This document shows positions 7,957-17,089 of a DNA stretch of 64,000 nucleotides, piece by piece. The position numbers and the translations under genes are program-made. The notes below the pieces were generated by a model. The model did not search any database and had not been told where the DNA came from. It saw nothing but the letters and a program-made list of their open reading frames with translations. How positions within the stretch are numbered: the first letter of the stretch is position 1; each line of letters starts with the position of its first letter. Source of the stretch: an uncultured Clostridia bacterium (GTDB lineage: Bacteria; Bacillota; Clostridia; Oscillospirales; Acutalibacteraceae). The stretch is taken from positions 1 to 64,000 of the forward strand of contig CALWUY010000071.1 in NCBI GenBank assembly GCA_944384855.1. Reading direction: 5' to 3'.

Positions 7957-10377
7957 TTATATTACGTTTTCCGGATTGATATCTACCGAAACGGCTGAAT
8001 CGCCTGTTAATTTAACATTTACAGCAGATCTCAGCATTTTTCTGAATTCGGTGTTGTTCCTGCATTTTATTATCATACGGAAACGGTACCTGTTGTTCAC
8101 TTTTGATACTGCTGCCGAAGACGGTCCGAGTATTATAAGCTTTACTCCCTTAAATTCACCGTCAAGCAGATTTTTTATATTCTCGAATACTTTATTTAAT
8201 ACCTGCTCAGCCTTCTCTTTCACGGCGGAGGAAGCACTCACAAGACATATATCACAGTAAGGAGGATATACCATAAGCCTGCGGTTCAAAATTTCCTCAT
8301 TGTAAAAACTGTCATAATCCTGATTTTTGGCGAGTTCAATAAGATTGCTTCCGGGATCTGCCGTCTGAATTATTGCCCGCCCCGGACATTCACCTCTTCC
8401 GGCTCTTCCCACAACCTGCGCAAGCAGCGAAAAAGACCGTTCGAAACTGCGGAAATCCTCACTGTACATAGCACTGTCCGCACCGAGCACTCCCACTAAA
8501 GTAACATTAGGGAAATTAAGTCCCTTTGCCACCATCTGGGTTCCTATTAAAATATCATATTTCCCTTCTGCGAAATCATTAAGATATGCGGTATACGAAT
8601 CCCTTGCCGCCGTGCTGTCGGCATCAAGACGCAGGACATTCGCTTTTGGAAAAAGCGCATGCAGTTCCTCTTCCGCCTTCTGGGTACCGAGACCTGTAAA
8701 TTTCATATTTTTATTGCCGCACTCAGGACACGAATCGTCCACTTTTTTAGAATACCCGCAGTAATGGCACATAAGCCGCTTATTTGCCGAATGGTACGTA
8801 AGCGATACGCTGCAATGAGGGCAGGTCTCAACATATCCGCAGCAGGAACATGAGACGTATGTATTATGTCCCCTGCGGTTAAGCAGAAGTATAACCTGCT
8901 TTTTCTGCTGCAAGACATCATTTATCGCCTCATACAGCCGACCGCTTAATACCGCGGTATTTCCGTTTTGAAGTTCGGCCTTCATATCTACCGTTTCCAC
9001 TTCGGGTAAAACTGAATTCCCGTATCGGTTTTCAAGTCTGTATATAGAATAAATACCTTTTTTTGCCATTGTGTAGGTTTCCACCGAAGGCGTTGCCGAA
9101 GAAAGACACAAAAGGCCTTTATGGTATCCGGTGCGGAAACGCGCTATATCCCTTGCGTGAAAACGGGGACTTTTTTCCGATTTATACGTATGTTCCTGTT
9201 CTTCATCTATTATTATTAGCCCCAAATCTGAAAAAGGGGCGAATACGGCGCTTCTGGTACCGATTGCTATAAGGGCTTTCCCCTCTTTTACCTTTTTCCA
9301 TTCATCAAGTCGCCTGCCCATCGACATGGCGCTGTGAAAAACTGCCACCGTGCTCCCGTAACGCGAGGTAAATACCGAAATCAACTGAGGTGTAAGCGAT
9401 ATCTCAGGGACCATAACTATAACCCCGCGATTATCCTGCATTACCCTGTCGGCAAGCTTTAAAAACACCTGTGTTTTTCCGGAACCGGTAACCCCATACA
9501 GCAGTGAGGTCTTAGCCTCGGTATCACTGTAATCAGACATCATACCTTCGTATGCAGCCTGCTGTTCCGGTGTAAGGTTTATTTCGCTGTCATCAATTTT
9601 AGAAACATCCGCCGCAGGGTTTCTGAAAACCTTTTTTTCAAAAGATACCAATACTTCTTTTTTTATCAGAGCTTCTACAACCGAAGCGGAAACCCCTGTA
9701 AAATAGCATATTTCCTTTACTGCGGCTGAACCTATATCACTTAGAAGACTGACTACTTCCTGTTGCCGCTGCGTAAGTCTGGCTGAATTACATTCAAAAC
9801 CCGACAGCCTAACCCATTTCTGTGTTGCGTCCTCCATCTTACGTCTGAATCCGCTTGATTTTACAAGTGCTTCTTTCCGCACCAGATCCTCTAAAAAATC
9901 CGTCGTAACCGAAAAACGCGATTTCAGCTTTGTTTCTTCGGTTTCTCCGTTTTTTTGCAAATAACCGCATACAGCCTGCTGACAGCTGTCCAAAAGCGAA
10001 CTTCCCGCGAACTCCTCATTGTATGAATAATAATTTACCGTTTTCATACCGAGGCCCGCCGGCAGCATAGATGAAACAGCATCATAATAAGTGCAAAAAA
10101 CCGTCTCCTGCATATATACGCAAAGTTTTAAAAGCTCGTCAGACAAAACCGGCTGCGGATCGGTTAATGACACCAGCTGTTTAAGTCCTGTAACATCGGC
10201 TTCGCAAACTCCGAATATCATACCCTGACGGTTAATGTTTCCTTTTCCGAAGGGCACCTGTGCCCTGCATCCGGGTTTTGCCTGAGACCAAAATTTCTCA
10301 GGCACAGCATAGGTATAAAGCTTATCAAAAGAAAAGGCAGCTCCCTGCAGAGCTATTTCTGCTATAAGCCCTTTCAA
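7957..10377 (-). CDS. priA: Primosomal replication restart helicase PriA
   Basis: A superfamily 2 DNA helicase (806 residues) that reloads the replisome at stalled forks. The N-terminal 3'-end-binding domain is followed by Walker A GVTGSGKTQ (about 294-302), the DEEQE Walker B variant, and the zinc-binding insertion with eight cysteines (CSCCGYVETCPHC, MCHYCGY, CPECGN), then helicase motifs QMVAKGLNFP and QVVGRAGRG. Start is TTG three bases after GGGAGGGAGC. It follows rpoZ directly; the coaBC gene that separates them in Bacillus is absent. Confidence 0.96.
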   Translation of the reverse strand: MKGLIAEIALQGAAFSFDKLYTYAVPEKFWSQAKPGCRAQVPFGKGNINRQGMIFGVCEADVTGLKQLVSLTDPQPVLSDELLKLCVYMQETVFCTYYDAVSSMLPAGLGMKTVNYYSYNEEFAGSSLLDSCQQAVCGYLQKNGETEETKLKSRFSVTTDFLEDLVRKEALVKSSGFRRKMEDATQKWVRLSGFECNSARLTQRQQEVVSLLSDIGSAAVKEICYFTGVSASVVEALIKKEVLVSFEKKVFRNPAADVSKIDDSEINLTPEQQAAYEGMMSDYSDTEAKTSLLYGVTGSGKTQVFLKLADRVMQDNRGVIVMVPEISLTPQLISVFTSRYGSTVAVFHSAMSMGRRLDEWKKVKEGKALIAIGTRSAVFAPFSDLGLIIIDEEQEHTYKSEKSPRFHARDIARFRTGYHKGLLCLSSATPSVETYTMAKKGIYSIYRLENRYGNSVLPEVETVDMKAELQNGNTAVLSGRLYEAINDVLQQKKQVILLLNRRGHNTYVSCSCCGYVETCPHCSVSLTYHSANKRLMCHYCGYSKKVDDSCPECGNKNMKFTGLGTQKAEEELHALFPKANVLRLDADSTAARDSYTAYLNDFAEGKYDILIGTQMVAKGLNFPNVTLVGVLGADSAMYSEDFRSFERSFSLLAQVVGRAGRGECPGRAIIQTADPGSNLIELAKNQDYDSFYNEEILNRRLMVYPPYCDICLVSASSAVKEKAEQVLNKVFENIKNLLDGEFKGVKLIILGPSSAAVSKVNNRYRFRMIIKCRNNTEFRKMLRSAVNVKLTGDSAVSVDINPENVI

Positions 10378-10414
10378 TATGCTCCCTCCCGTGTACTGAC
10401 AGTCCGTCAGGCTG

Positions 10415-10594
10415 TCAGTCTTCTATTTCTGACGCCAGTTTGTCTATGGCAATGCTTACAGGTTTCTCGACAATAATTTCACCTTTTTCCTCTGCCTTTG
10501 CCGCAATTTCCCGCGCAGTACGGGCGACATCTATAACAAGACGGTATCTGTTATTGCTGTGCTGTATCAATTTTCCTATATTCGGGTTTAACAT
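10415..10594 (-). CDS. rpoZ: DNA-directed RNA polymerase omega subunit
   Basis: A short 59-residue protein starting [10 protein letters not shown], with NRYRLVIDVARTAREIA (the omega signature region binding the beta' C-terminus) and ending KPVSIAIDKLASEIED, which matches the PVxIAVxEI segment of Firmicute omega proteins. Its ATG overlaps the last codons of gmk by seven bases, so translation is probably coupled. Gene order gmk-rpoZ-priA is as in Bacillus apart from missing coaBC. An imperfect dyad (CTGACAG/CTGTCAG, 10396-10418) lies at its 3' end before priA. Confidence 0.93.
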   Translation of the reverse strand: MLNPNIGKLIQHSNNRYRLVIDVARTAREIAAKAEEKGEIIVEKPVSIAIDKLASEIED

Positions 10595-11196
10595 TTTCTC
10601 AACACCTCATCAATAATATGTTTCTGGTTTTCCACGGTAAGCCGCCGGCTGTTTATCACCGAAATGATATCATCCGCCGCGCAGGATACATCGCGGTTGA
10701 CCACTATATAATCATATTCTTCAGCTCGTCTGATTTCATTCAGAGCGCTTCTGAGTCTTTTTTCGATTACCTCTCTCGGCTCAGTGCCCCTGCATGACAG
10801 ACGCCGCTCAAGTTCTCCGAAAGACGGCGGCATTATAAATATGCTTACCGACTGAGGCATTTTTCTGCGTATCTGAGCCGCACCGTTAACATCCACTTCA
10901 ATAATTATATCTTTTCCGCTTTCGGTAGCCTCTCTGACAGGTTTTGCGGGAGTACCGTAATAATTATCTATATATCTGTTATATTCCAAAAGTTCATTTT
11001 GAGAAATCATTTGCTCAAATCGTTCTTTTGAAATGAAATTATATTTTTCTCCCTCGGTCTCGCCCTCCCGCATCGGTCGTGTTATCGAGGATATTGAAAA
11101 AACTATTTCCGGACGTTTTTTAAATATCTGAGACAATACAGTGTCCTTTCCCGAACCTGAAGGACCTGAAATTATAAAAACCTGTCCCTTATTCAT
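10588..11196 (-). CDS. gmk: Guanylate kinase
   Basis: Phosphorylates GMP to GDP with ATP (202 residues). The P-loop is [10 protein letters not shown] near residue 9, followed by [10 protein letters not shown] and YNFISKERF (GMP-binding), and [13 protein letters not shown]. The ATG at 11196 follows GGAGGAAGAGG; the longer open frame upstream overlaps remA and lacks family similarity. The start overlaps the remA stop by eight bases. Within the operon it supplies GDP downstream of the purine pathway. Confidence 0.95.
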   Translation of the reverse strand: MNKGQVFIISGPSGSGKDTVLSQIFKKRPEIVFSISSITRPMREGETEGEKYNFISKERFEQMISQNELLEYNRYIDNYYGTPAKPVREATESGKDIIIEVDVNGAAQIRRKMPQSVSIFIMPPSFGELERRLSCRGTEPREVIEKRLRSALNEIRRAEEYDYIVVNRDVSCAADDIISVINSRRLTVENQKHIIDEVLRKC

Positions 11197-11458
11197 CCTC
11201 TTCCTCCATGTCGTCGATGCTGTTATCTTCAGCAATTCTGTTAGCAAGTGTTTCGGTTTGCAGGTATGTGAGTATAATATGGTCGCTGTCGGTAACAATA
11301 ACCGCCCGTGTTCTTCTGCCGTGCGTGGCATCTATAAGACTTCCCCTGTCACGCGCGTCCTGGATTATACGCTTTATCGGTGCCGATTCAGGACTGATAA
11401 TAGCTATCATCCTGTTTGCCGAAACCATATTTCCGAAACCTATATTTACTAATTTCAT
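11189..11458 (-). CDS. remA: Extracellular matrix regulator RemA (DUF370)
   Basis: An 89-residue DNA-binding protein. The N-terminal segment [20 protein letters not shown] and the PESAPIKR and [21 protein letters not shown] segments are diagnostic of RemA. In B. subtilis, RemA forms rings that bend DNA and activates matrix and osmoprotection genes. The C-terminal tail is acidic (DDMEEEDE). It sits between yicC and gmk, as in B. subtilis (yloC-ylzA-gmk). What it controls in this organism is unknown. Confidence 0.94.
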   Translation of the reverse strand: MKLVNIGFGNMVSANRMIAIISPESAPIKRIIQDARDRGSLIDATHGRRTRAVIVTDSDHIILTYLQTETLANRIAEDNSIDDMEEEDE

Positions 11459-11522
11459 TTCAACAACCCCTAAAATCAGATCTTTTACAGATACGGCATT
11501 TCATCTGTTTGGCTGCCGGTAT

Positions 11523-12404
11523 TTATTCTATATTCTGTACCTGTTCGCGGATTTTTTCTATTTCCGACTTAATATCAACAACAATATGGGCGATATCAAT
11601 ATCCTGTGCCTTTGAACCTATAGTATTCGTTTCGCGGTTCATCTCCTGAACGATAAAGTCAAGTTTTTTGCCTATGCCGGAATTTTCGTCCTCAAGCAAT
11701 CGGCAAAGCTGATCTATATGGCTTTTAAGTCTCACCGTTTCCTCATCTACCGCTATCTTATCGGCAAAAATCGCGGTTTCGGTTATAAGGCGCTGCTCAT
11801 CGATATTCGCGTCTGCCAAAAGTTCTCTGATTTTCTGTTCAAGTCTCTCGCGGTATGCTTTTACCGTCTGAGGAGAACGCTGTTCTATACGCTCTACCTG
11901 TGCGAGTATTTTTGACGCGCGGGATAATATGTCATCCTTTAATTTATGGCCCTCGGTTTCCCTCATAAGTACAAAACTGTCTATTGCCTTTTGTGCTGCC
12001 GGCATGACTGCAGCTATGACAGTTTCATCATCTGTCTGGGCGCGTTTCACCTTAAAAATCTCCATATTTCCGGCTAATGACGAAACCTTAATATCATTCT
12101 TCAGTTTATATTTCTCGGACAGATCTTTCAGCGCCGATATATAGGCGCCGGCGTATGCCTCATTTATTTCAAGCGTACCGCTGTTTTCAGAATTATCCTC
12201 AATCATTACCGAAATCTCTGTTTTGCCCCGCACAATGCTTTTCTGACAAAGCGATTTAAGCGGTTCTTCCAAAAACTGATATGCTCTGGGCATCCTGGAG
12301 GAAAACTCAAAGTATCTGTGATTTACCGATTTTATCTCAACCGTGATATCAAGCGTTTCGGTCTTTTCGGAGTACCTTCCGAAACCGGTCATACTTCTGA
12401 TCAT
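11523..12404 (-). CDS. yicC: YicC/YloC-family endoribonuclease
   Basis: A 293-residue protein with the family N-terminus MIRSMTGFGR, central helical region and C-terminal DFIVQEMNRETNTIGSKAQD motif, the conserved acidic/basic segment of the YicC/YloC nuclease family. E. coli YicC acts in RNA decay. The ATG at 12404 lies six bases after GGAAGTG; a TTG six codons upstream is rejected since family members begin close to SMTG. It is the first gene of the operon and lies about 100 bases after a consensus sigma-A promoter. Confidence 0.92.
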   Translation of the reverse strand: MIRSMTGFGRYSEKTETLDITVEIKSVNHRYFEFSSRMPRAYQFLEEPLKSLCQKSIVRGKTEISVMIEDNSENSGTLEINEAYAGAYISALKDLSEKYKLKNDIKVSSLAGNMEIFKVKRAQTDDETVIAAVMPAAQKAIDSFVLMRETEGHKLKDDILSRASKILAQVERIEQRSPQTVKAYRERLEQKIRELLADANIDEQRLITETAIFADKIAVDEETVRLKSHIDQLCRLLEDENSGIGKKLDFIVQEMNRETNTIGSKAQDIDIAHIVVDIKSEIEKIREQVQNIE

Positions 12405-12505
12405 TACATTCACTTCCGACAAGAATATTCACTCTTACACTTACAGGACTTAAACTGCCGGTCATAAACCGCGTATATTCAATACTGTCCCATAATATTC
12501 TTAAT

Positions 12506-12535
12506 ATTATATCAAACATCATATATGTTTGTCAA
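12506..12535 (-). promoter_or_regulatory. Sigma-A promoter of the yicC-rsgA operon with internal dyad
   Basis: TTGACA (12530-12535), 18-base spacer, TATAAT (12506-12511). The spacer holds a perfect inverted repeat, CAAACAT-N5-ATGTTTG (12513-12531), that touches the -35 box. A dyad in this position looks like a repressor operator, but no regulator is identified. Confidence 0.75.
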
Positions 12536-12576
12536 CTTTTTGACATAACTGTAACCTTTTGATCCTGCACGATTTC

Positions 12577-12615
12577 AAAAAGGCTTTTCCGCTTATACGG
12601 CGGAAAAGCCTTTTT
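12577..12615 (-). terminator. Terminator after yebC
   Basis: Perfect 16-base inverted repeat with arms 12577-12592 and 12600-12615 (core AGGCTTTTCCGC / GCGGAAAAGCCT) around a 7-base loop, with flanking A and T runs, so it could work on both strands. It ends the dusB-yebC unit 74 bases past the yebC stop and isolates it from the yicC promoter. Confidence 0.88.
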
Positions 12616-12688
12616 ATAGTATTTGATTCGGCACAGCTTAATACATAAACTGCCGCAATCCGTCACACCGATTTCAAGTCCAGAAAAA

Positions 12689-13420
12689 TCAATCCTGCTC
12701 CCAGTTGTGCCAGACCGCCTGAACATCATCGTTATCTTCCAGCATATCAATAAGCTTTTCCATATTGGCTATGGCTTCCTCGTTGTCAAGCGTCGTCATC
12801 GTGCTTGGAATATACGCCGCTTCAGCTGATATAAAGCTGTACCCTTTATCTTCCAGCGCGTCACGTACTGCTCCGAGCTCATTGGGGCCTGTAAGGATTT
12901 CGTATACATCACCGTCAAAACTGAAATCCTCCGCTCCCGCCTCCAAAGCGGCTTCCATAACAGTATCTTCATCAAGTCCTTCGGCTTCTATCTGGATAAC
13001 ACCCTTACGGTCAAACATAAACATAACCGAGCCTGTCTGTCCTAAATTTCCTCCGCACTTATCAAAATAATGACGCATTTCGCCGGCGGTTCTGTTGCGG
13101 TTATCGGTAAGCGTTTCGACTACCACTGCCACGCCGTTCGGACCGTACCCCTCGTAAACCAGTTCTTCGTAATTGTTGGCCTCACCGTCACCCGCGGCCT
13201 TTTTGATTATTCTTTCAATATTCTCATTCGGAACATTTGCCGCTTTGGCTTTGGCTATTACATCCTTAAGCTTGCTGTTCTCGTTAGGATTTGCTCCTCC
13301 GGTCTTGACTATAACCGAAATTTCCCTTCCTATTTTTGTGAAAACCTTAGCCCTTGCGGCATCGGTTTTTTCTTTTTTACGCTTGATATTATTCCATTTG
13401 GAATGTCCTGACATATACAT
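12689..13420 (-). CDS. yebC: YebC/PmpR-family protein
   Basis: A 243-residue protein with the conserved start MSGHSKWNNIKRKKEKTDAARAKVFTKIG, here preceded by an extra Met-Tyr; either ATG could serve. Mid-protein YEGYGPNGVAVVVETLTDNRNRTA and GSVMFMFDRKG motifs are typical. YebC proteins were first described as transcription regulators; recent work links some members to ribosome rescue at polyproline stretches. It follows dusB by about 30 bases and ends at a strong terminator. Confidence 0.94.
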   Translation of the reverse strand: MYMSGHSKWNNIKRKKEKTDAARAKVFTKIGREISVIVKTGGANPNENSKLKDVIAKAKAANVPNENIERIIKKAAGDGEANNYEELVYEGYGPNGVAVVVETLTDNRNRTAGEMRHYFDKCGGNLGQTGSVMFMFDRKGVIQIEAEGLDEDTVMEAALEAGAEDFSFDGDVYEILTGPNELGAVRDALEDKGYSFISAEAAYIPSTMTTLDNEEAIANMEKLIDMLEDNDDVQAVWHNWEQD

Positions 13421-13453
13421 TCATATCCTTTCAACTATTTACAAATAGAAATT

Positions 13454-14425
13454 TTACCATAAACCCGGATTTTGTTCAAGTGCTTTTTCACAAATTCTTT
13501 CTATGTCCGAAACGGTTTTAATTTCCCCGCATTCCCGCCTGAGCGCTGCGGCGGAGTTAAGTCCCTGCATATACCACGCGGTATGCTTTCTCGCTTCAAG
13601 CATCGCCTTGCGCGGATTCTTATATTTCATCATAAGCTCCACCTGTTCCAAAAGCGCGGAAAAACGCTGTCTTAAATCGGGAGGATCATAGCTTTCCCCC
13701 TTAAGATAAGCGTTAATCTCCTCGAATACAAACGGATTTCCCTGGGCTCCTCTTCCGACCATCACAAAATCACACTCTGTAAGGGAGTACATATTTTCCG
13801 CGGATTTTCCGTCTTTTACATCCCCGTTTGCTATTACAGGTATTTTTACGCTTTTCTTTACTTCGGCTATGGTACGGTAATCTACTCCGGGAGAATACAT
13901 CTGCATACGCGTCCTGCCGTGGATGGTAACCGCCTCGGCGCCGGCCGCCTCACACCTTTTAGCAAGCTCGGGAGCATTGATATGAAGGCTGTCCCAGCCG
14001 GTTCTCATTTTAACGGTCACCGGAACATCTGAAACCTCAACCACAGCGCGTACTATTTTTTCCGCAAGAACGGGGTTTTTCATCAGCGCGCTTCCTCCGC
14101 CGTTGCCCGCCACCTTAGGTGCGGGACACCCCATATTGATATCGATAAAATCCGGATGAAATTCGAGCGCCGTCTTTGCGGCCGCGGCCATAATATCCGG
14201 ATCGCATCCGAAAAGCTGCGACCCTGCCGGACGCTCGTCCTCTCCGCAGAAAAGCAGCTCTGCCGACTTTCTGTCACCCATCGACACACCTTTAGAGCTT
14301 GTAAGCTCACCCACGCAGAAAGAGGCACCGTGTCTCATGCATATTTCCCTCATAGCCCTGTCGGCAACGCCGGCCATAGGCGCCAGAGCGGCAAATCCTT
14401 TAAAATCAATACTACCTATTCTCAT
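13454..14425 (-). CDS. dusB: tRNA-dihydrouridine synthase (DusB type)
   Basis: An FMN-dependent reductase of uridines in the tRNA D-loop (323 residues). The TIM barrel starts FAALAPMAGVADRAMREIC; the catalytic Cys is in INMGCPAPKVAGNGGGSALM; VKMRTGWD, IHGRTR and GNGDV-like (ANGDVKDG) and VMVGRGAQGNP segments bind tRNA and FMN. There is no ribosome binding site before the ATG, and the -10 box lies only 8 bases upstream, implying a leaderless message. It is the first gene of a two-gene unit with yebC, divergent from polA. Confidence 0.93.
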   Translation of the reverse strand: MRIGSIDFKGFAALAPMAGVADRAMREICMRHGASFCVGELTSSKGVSMGDRKSAELLFCGEDERPAGSQLFGCDPDIMAAAAKTALEFHPDFIDINMGCPAPKVAGNGGGSALMKNPVLAEKIVRAVVEVSDVPVTVKMRTGWDSLHINAPELAKRCEAAGAEAVTIHGRTRMQMYSPGVDYRTIAEVKKSVKIPVIANGDVKDGKSAENMYSLTECDFVMVGRGAQGNPFVFEEINAYLKGESYDPPDLRQRFSALLEQVELMMKYKNPRKAMLEARKHTAWYMQGLNSAAALRRECGEIKTVSDIERICEKALEQNPGLW

Positions 14426-14433
14426 AATAGAAA

Positions 14434-14462
14434 ATTATACTTTATTATTTGAAAACTGTCAA
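14434..14462 (-). promoter_or_regulatory. Consensus sigma-A promoter of dusB
   Basis: TTGACA (14457-14462), exactly 17-base spacer, TATAAT (14434-14439). The expected transcription start is near 14427, about two bases before the dusB ATG at 14425. Confidence 0.88.
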
Positions 14463-14480
14463 ATTTTTTCAAAAATTATG

Positions 14481-14509
14481 ATGACAATATAGTATAAATA
14501 TGTTATACT
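14481..14509 (+). promoter_or_regulatory. Likely sigma-A promoter of polA with overlapping dyad
   Basis: ATGACA (14481-14486), 17-base spacer, TATACT (14504-14509). A perfect inverted repeat AGTATAA-N5-TTATACT (14491-14509) ends on the -10 box. This may be an operator or just chance in AT-rich DNA. Confidence 0.6.
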
Positions 14510-14557
14510 ATAAAAGATTATAAGTATGCGGGGAATTATTGTTTTGGAGTTGAGAAT

Positions 14558-17086
14558 TTGAAATTACTTGCGATTGACGGAAACAGCATAATAAACCGAG
14601 CTTTTTACGGCATTAAGCTTCTGACGACCAAGGAAGGAGTCTACACAAATGCGGTTTACGGATTCATCAATATACTGAACCGGCTTTGCGAAAACGAAAA
14701 TCCGGACGGTGTGGCGGTAGCTTTTGATATGAAAGCTCCCACATTCCGTCACAAAGAATATTCAGAATATAAAGCCGGCAGAAAAGGCATGCCGGACGAA
14801 CTGGCGTCACAGCTTCCTTTAGTAAAGGAATGGTTGACTCTTGCGGGTTACAGCTGTATTGAATGTGAAGGCTATGAAGCTGATGATATTTTAGGCACTT
14901 TGGCGGATGTATGCGAAAGCAGCGGCAATGAATGCGTGATATCCACCGGCGACCGTGATTCTTTGCAGCTCATATCAGACAGTACGCGGGTTTTGCTTGC
15001 GTCTACAAAAATGGGCAGACCCGAAATAAAAAATTACACAAAAGCCGCGCTTTTTGAGGAATACGGGCTTACTCCGGAAGAAATGATTGAGCTTAAAGCG
15101 CTTATGGGTGACAGTTCGGACAATATCCCCGGCGTTGCAGGTATAGGGAAAAAAACCGCTTCGGATTTAATAACCGCTTACCACAATATCGATTATATTT
15201 ATGAAAATTTGGACAGCCTTGATATAAAAGACGGGATACGCAAAAAGCTCGAAGACGGCAAGGACAGCGCCTATTTGAGCCGAAAGCTGGGCACTATCTG
15301 CCGAACCGCTCCCATTGACTGCGATATTGAAAAATACAGAACAAGACCTGCCTCAAGGGGCGAACTTGCACGGCTTATGACAAGGCTTGAGTTTTTCAGG
15401 CTTATGGAAAAGATGAATCTTACGACCGAAAATCTGCCTGCAAAAGAAAACACCGCCGTTTCGCAGGCTAAAAAAGTAACGGTCTGTTCTCAGATATCAG
15501 GATTTCACACCGCCGATATTTACATTGAAGGCGACGTTTTCGCTGTAGTATGCGGGGATAAGGTGTTTAAATGCGGCGAGGATGATGCAAAAAAAATACT
15601 TTCTGACAGCGCTGTAAAAAAAAGGGTTTTCGACTATAAAAATCTTTACAAGAAATATACTGATATTTCATCGGTGGTATTTGACGCAATGCTTGCGGGA
15701 TATTTATGCAATCCCTCATCTTCGTCGTATTCGACCGAGAGACTGGCTCAGGAATACGGCGCAGTGCTGCCTCAAATATGCGGTGAGGCGGACGAAATAA
15801 TAAAAAACGCCTGTCTTTTCTCGGATACATGCGACCGGCTTTATAAAGAGCTTGAAAGAACCGGTCAGCTTGACCTTTTTGAAAAAATAGAGCTTCCGCT
15901 GGCGAAAGTGTTAGGCGATATGGAACTTAAGGGTTTCAGTGCAGACAGAGAAGGCCTTATAAAGCTTTCGGCCGAGCTTGCCGAAAAAATAGCCAAATGC
16001 GAGCAGGAGATTTACTCGCTTGTAGGGTACGAATTCAACCTTAATTCTCCCAAGCAGCTCGGAACAGCCCTTTTTGAAAAGCTGGGTCTGCCGGCAAAAA
16101 AGAAAACCAAAAGCGGTTACAGCACAAATGCCGAAGTACTTGAAAGCCTTAAAGGGTATCATCCGGCAATAGAGCTGCTGCTTGAATACCGGCAGATGAG
16201 CAAACTTAAATCCACCTATGCCGACGGACTACAGAGCTGTATCGCAGAAGACGGAAGGATACACACCACATTTAACCAAACCGAAGCCCGCACCGGAAGA
16301 ATAAGCTCGCTTGAGCCTAATTTACAGAATATTCCCGTAAGGACTGAGCAGGGCAAAAAACTGCGTGAGTTCTTTACGGCTCCGAGCGGAAGGGTGCTGT
16401 GCGATGCCGATTATTCACAGATAGAATTACGTGTGCTTGCCAGCATTGCCGGTGATAAAAATATGATAAACGCCTTTTTATCGGGAATGGATATCCACAC
16501 CGCCACGGCGGCGCAGGTATTCGGCATGCCTGCTGACATGGTAACGCCATTAATGCGCAGCCGTGCAAAGGCGGTAAATTTCGGAATTGTTTACGGAATA
16601 AGCGCTTTTTCCCTTTCAAAAGACATAGGGGTCACCCGATCGGAAGCCGACAGCTACATCAAAAGCTATCTTGCGACATATCCGATGGTTGCAGAGTATA
16701 TGAAAAACACCATATCCCGCGCCAAAGCGGACGGATATGTGACCACGCTTTACGGCAGGAGGAGATATCTGCCGGAGCTTAGCAACTCAAACGCGAACCT
16801 TCGGGCCTTCGGAGAACGGGTTGCAAGAAACGCTCCTATTCAGGGTACGGCGGCGGATATTATAAAACTTGCCATGATAAAGGTTTTCAACCGTCTTAAA
16901 GCGGAAATACCCACCGCCTCACTTATACTTCAGGTACACGACGAACTCATTGTAGAATGTGACCTTAAAGATTCGGATAAAGTATGCGCGATACTCAAGG
17001 AAGAAATGGAATCTGCCGCGGATATGGCGGTACCGCTTACCGTTGACACGGGATGCGGTGAAAACTGGCTTGCGGCAAAAGGATAA
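14558..17086 (+). CDS. polA: DNA polymerase I
   Basis: Repair and Okazaki-fragment polymerase, 842 residues. Order: N-terminal 5'-3' nuclease (MKLLAIDGNSIINRAFYG, ECEGYEADDILG, STGDRD, MGDSSDNIPGVAGIGKKTA), a 3'-5' exonuclease-like fold (about 310-470) lacking recognisable catalytic acidic motifs, then the polymerase with motif A DADYSQIELR (about 617-626), O-helix RSRAKAVNFGIVYG and motif C QVHDEL (about 792-797). Start is TTG eight bases after GGAG. Loss of proofreading in PolA is known in Bacillus stearothermophilus. It is followed within 4 bases by the phosphatase-RimI fusion. Confidence 0.96.
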   Translation: MKLLAIDGNSIINRAFYGIKLLTTKEGVYTNAVYGFINILNRLCENENPDGVAVAFDMKAPTFRHKEYSEYKAGRKGMPDELASQLPLVKEWLTLAGYSCIECEGYEADDILGTLADVCESSGNECVISTGDRDSLQLISDSTRVLLASTKMGRPEIKNYTKAALFEEYGLTPEEMIELKALMGDSSDNIPGVAGIGKKTASDLITAYHNIDYIYENLDSLDIKDGIRKKLEDGKDSAYLSRKLGTICRTAPIDCDIEKYRTRPASRGELARLMTRLEFFRLMEKMNLTTENLPAKENTAVSQAKKVTVCSQISGFHTADIYIEGDVFAVVCGDKVFKCGEDDAKKILSDSAVKKRVFDYKNLYKKYTDISSVVFDAMLAGYLCNPSSSSYSTERLAQEYGAVLPQICGEADEIIKNACLFSDTCDRLYKELERTGQLDLFEKIELPLAKVLGDMELKGFSADREGLIKLSAELAEKIAKCEQEIYSLVGYEFNLNSPKQLGTALFEKLGLPAKKKTKSGYSTNAEVLESLKGYHPAIELLLEYRQMSKLKSTYADGLQSCIAEDGRIHTTFNQTEARTGRISSLEPNLQNIPVRTEQGKKLREFFTAPSGRVLCDADYSQIELRVLASIAGDKNMINAFLSGMDIHTATAAQVFGMPADMVTPLMRSRAKAVNFGIVYGISAFSLSKDIGVTRSEADSYIKSYLATYPMVAEYMKNTISRAKADGYVTTLYGRRRYLPELSNSNANLRAFGERVARNAPIQGTAADIIKLAMIKVFNRLKAEIPTASLILQVHDELIVECDLKDSDKVCAILKEEMESAADMAVPLTVDTGCGENWLAAKG

Positions 17087-17089
17087 ATT

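Noticed and set aside
10396-10418. Terminator between rpoZ and priA
   Set aside because: The CTGACAG/CTGTCAG dyad has no T run and priA starts 37 bases after the rpoZ stop in the same direction, so transcription must continue.
11197-11331. N-terminal extension of guanylate kinase of 45 residues
   Set aside because: The extra frame is antisense-free overlap with remA, has no family similarity, and a good ribosome site serves the ATG at 11196.
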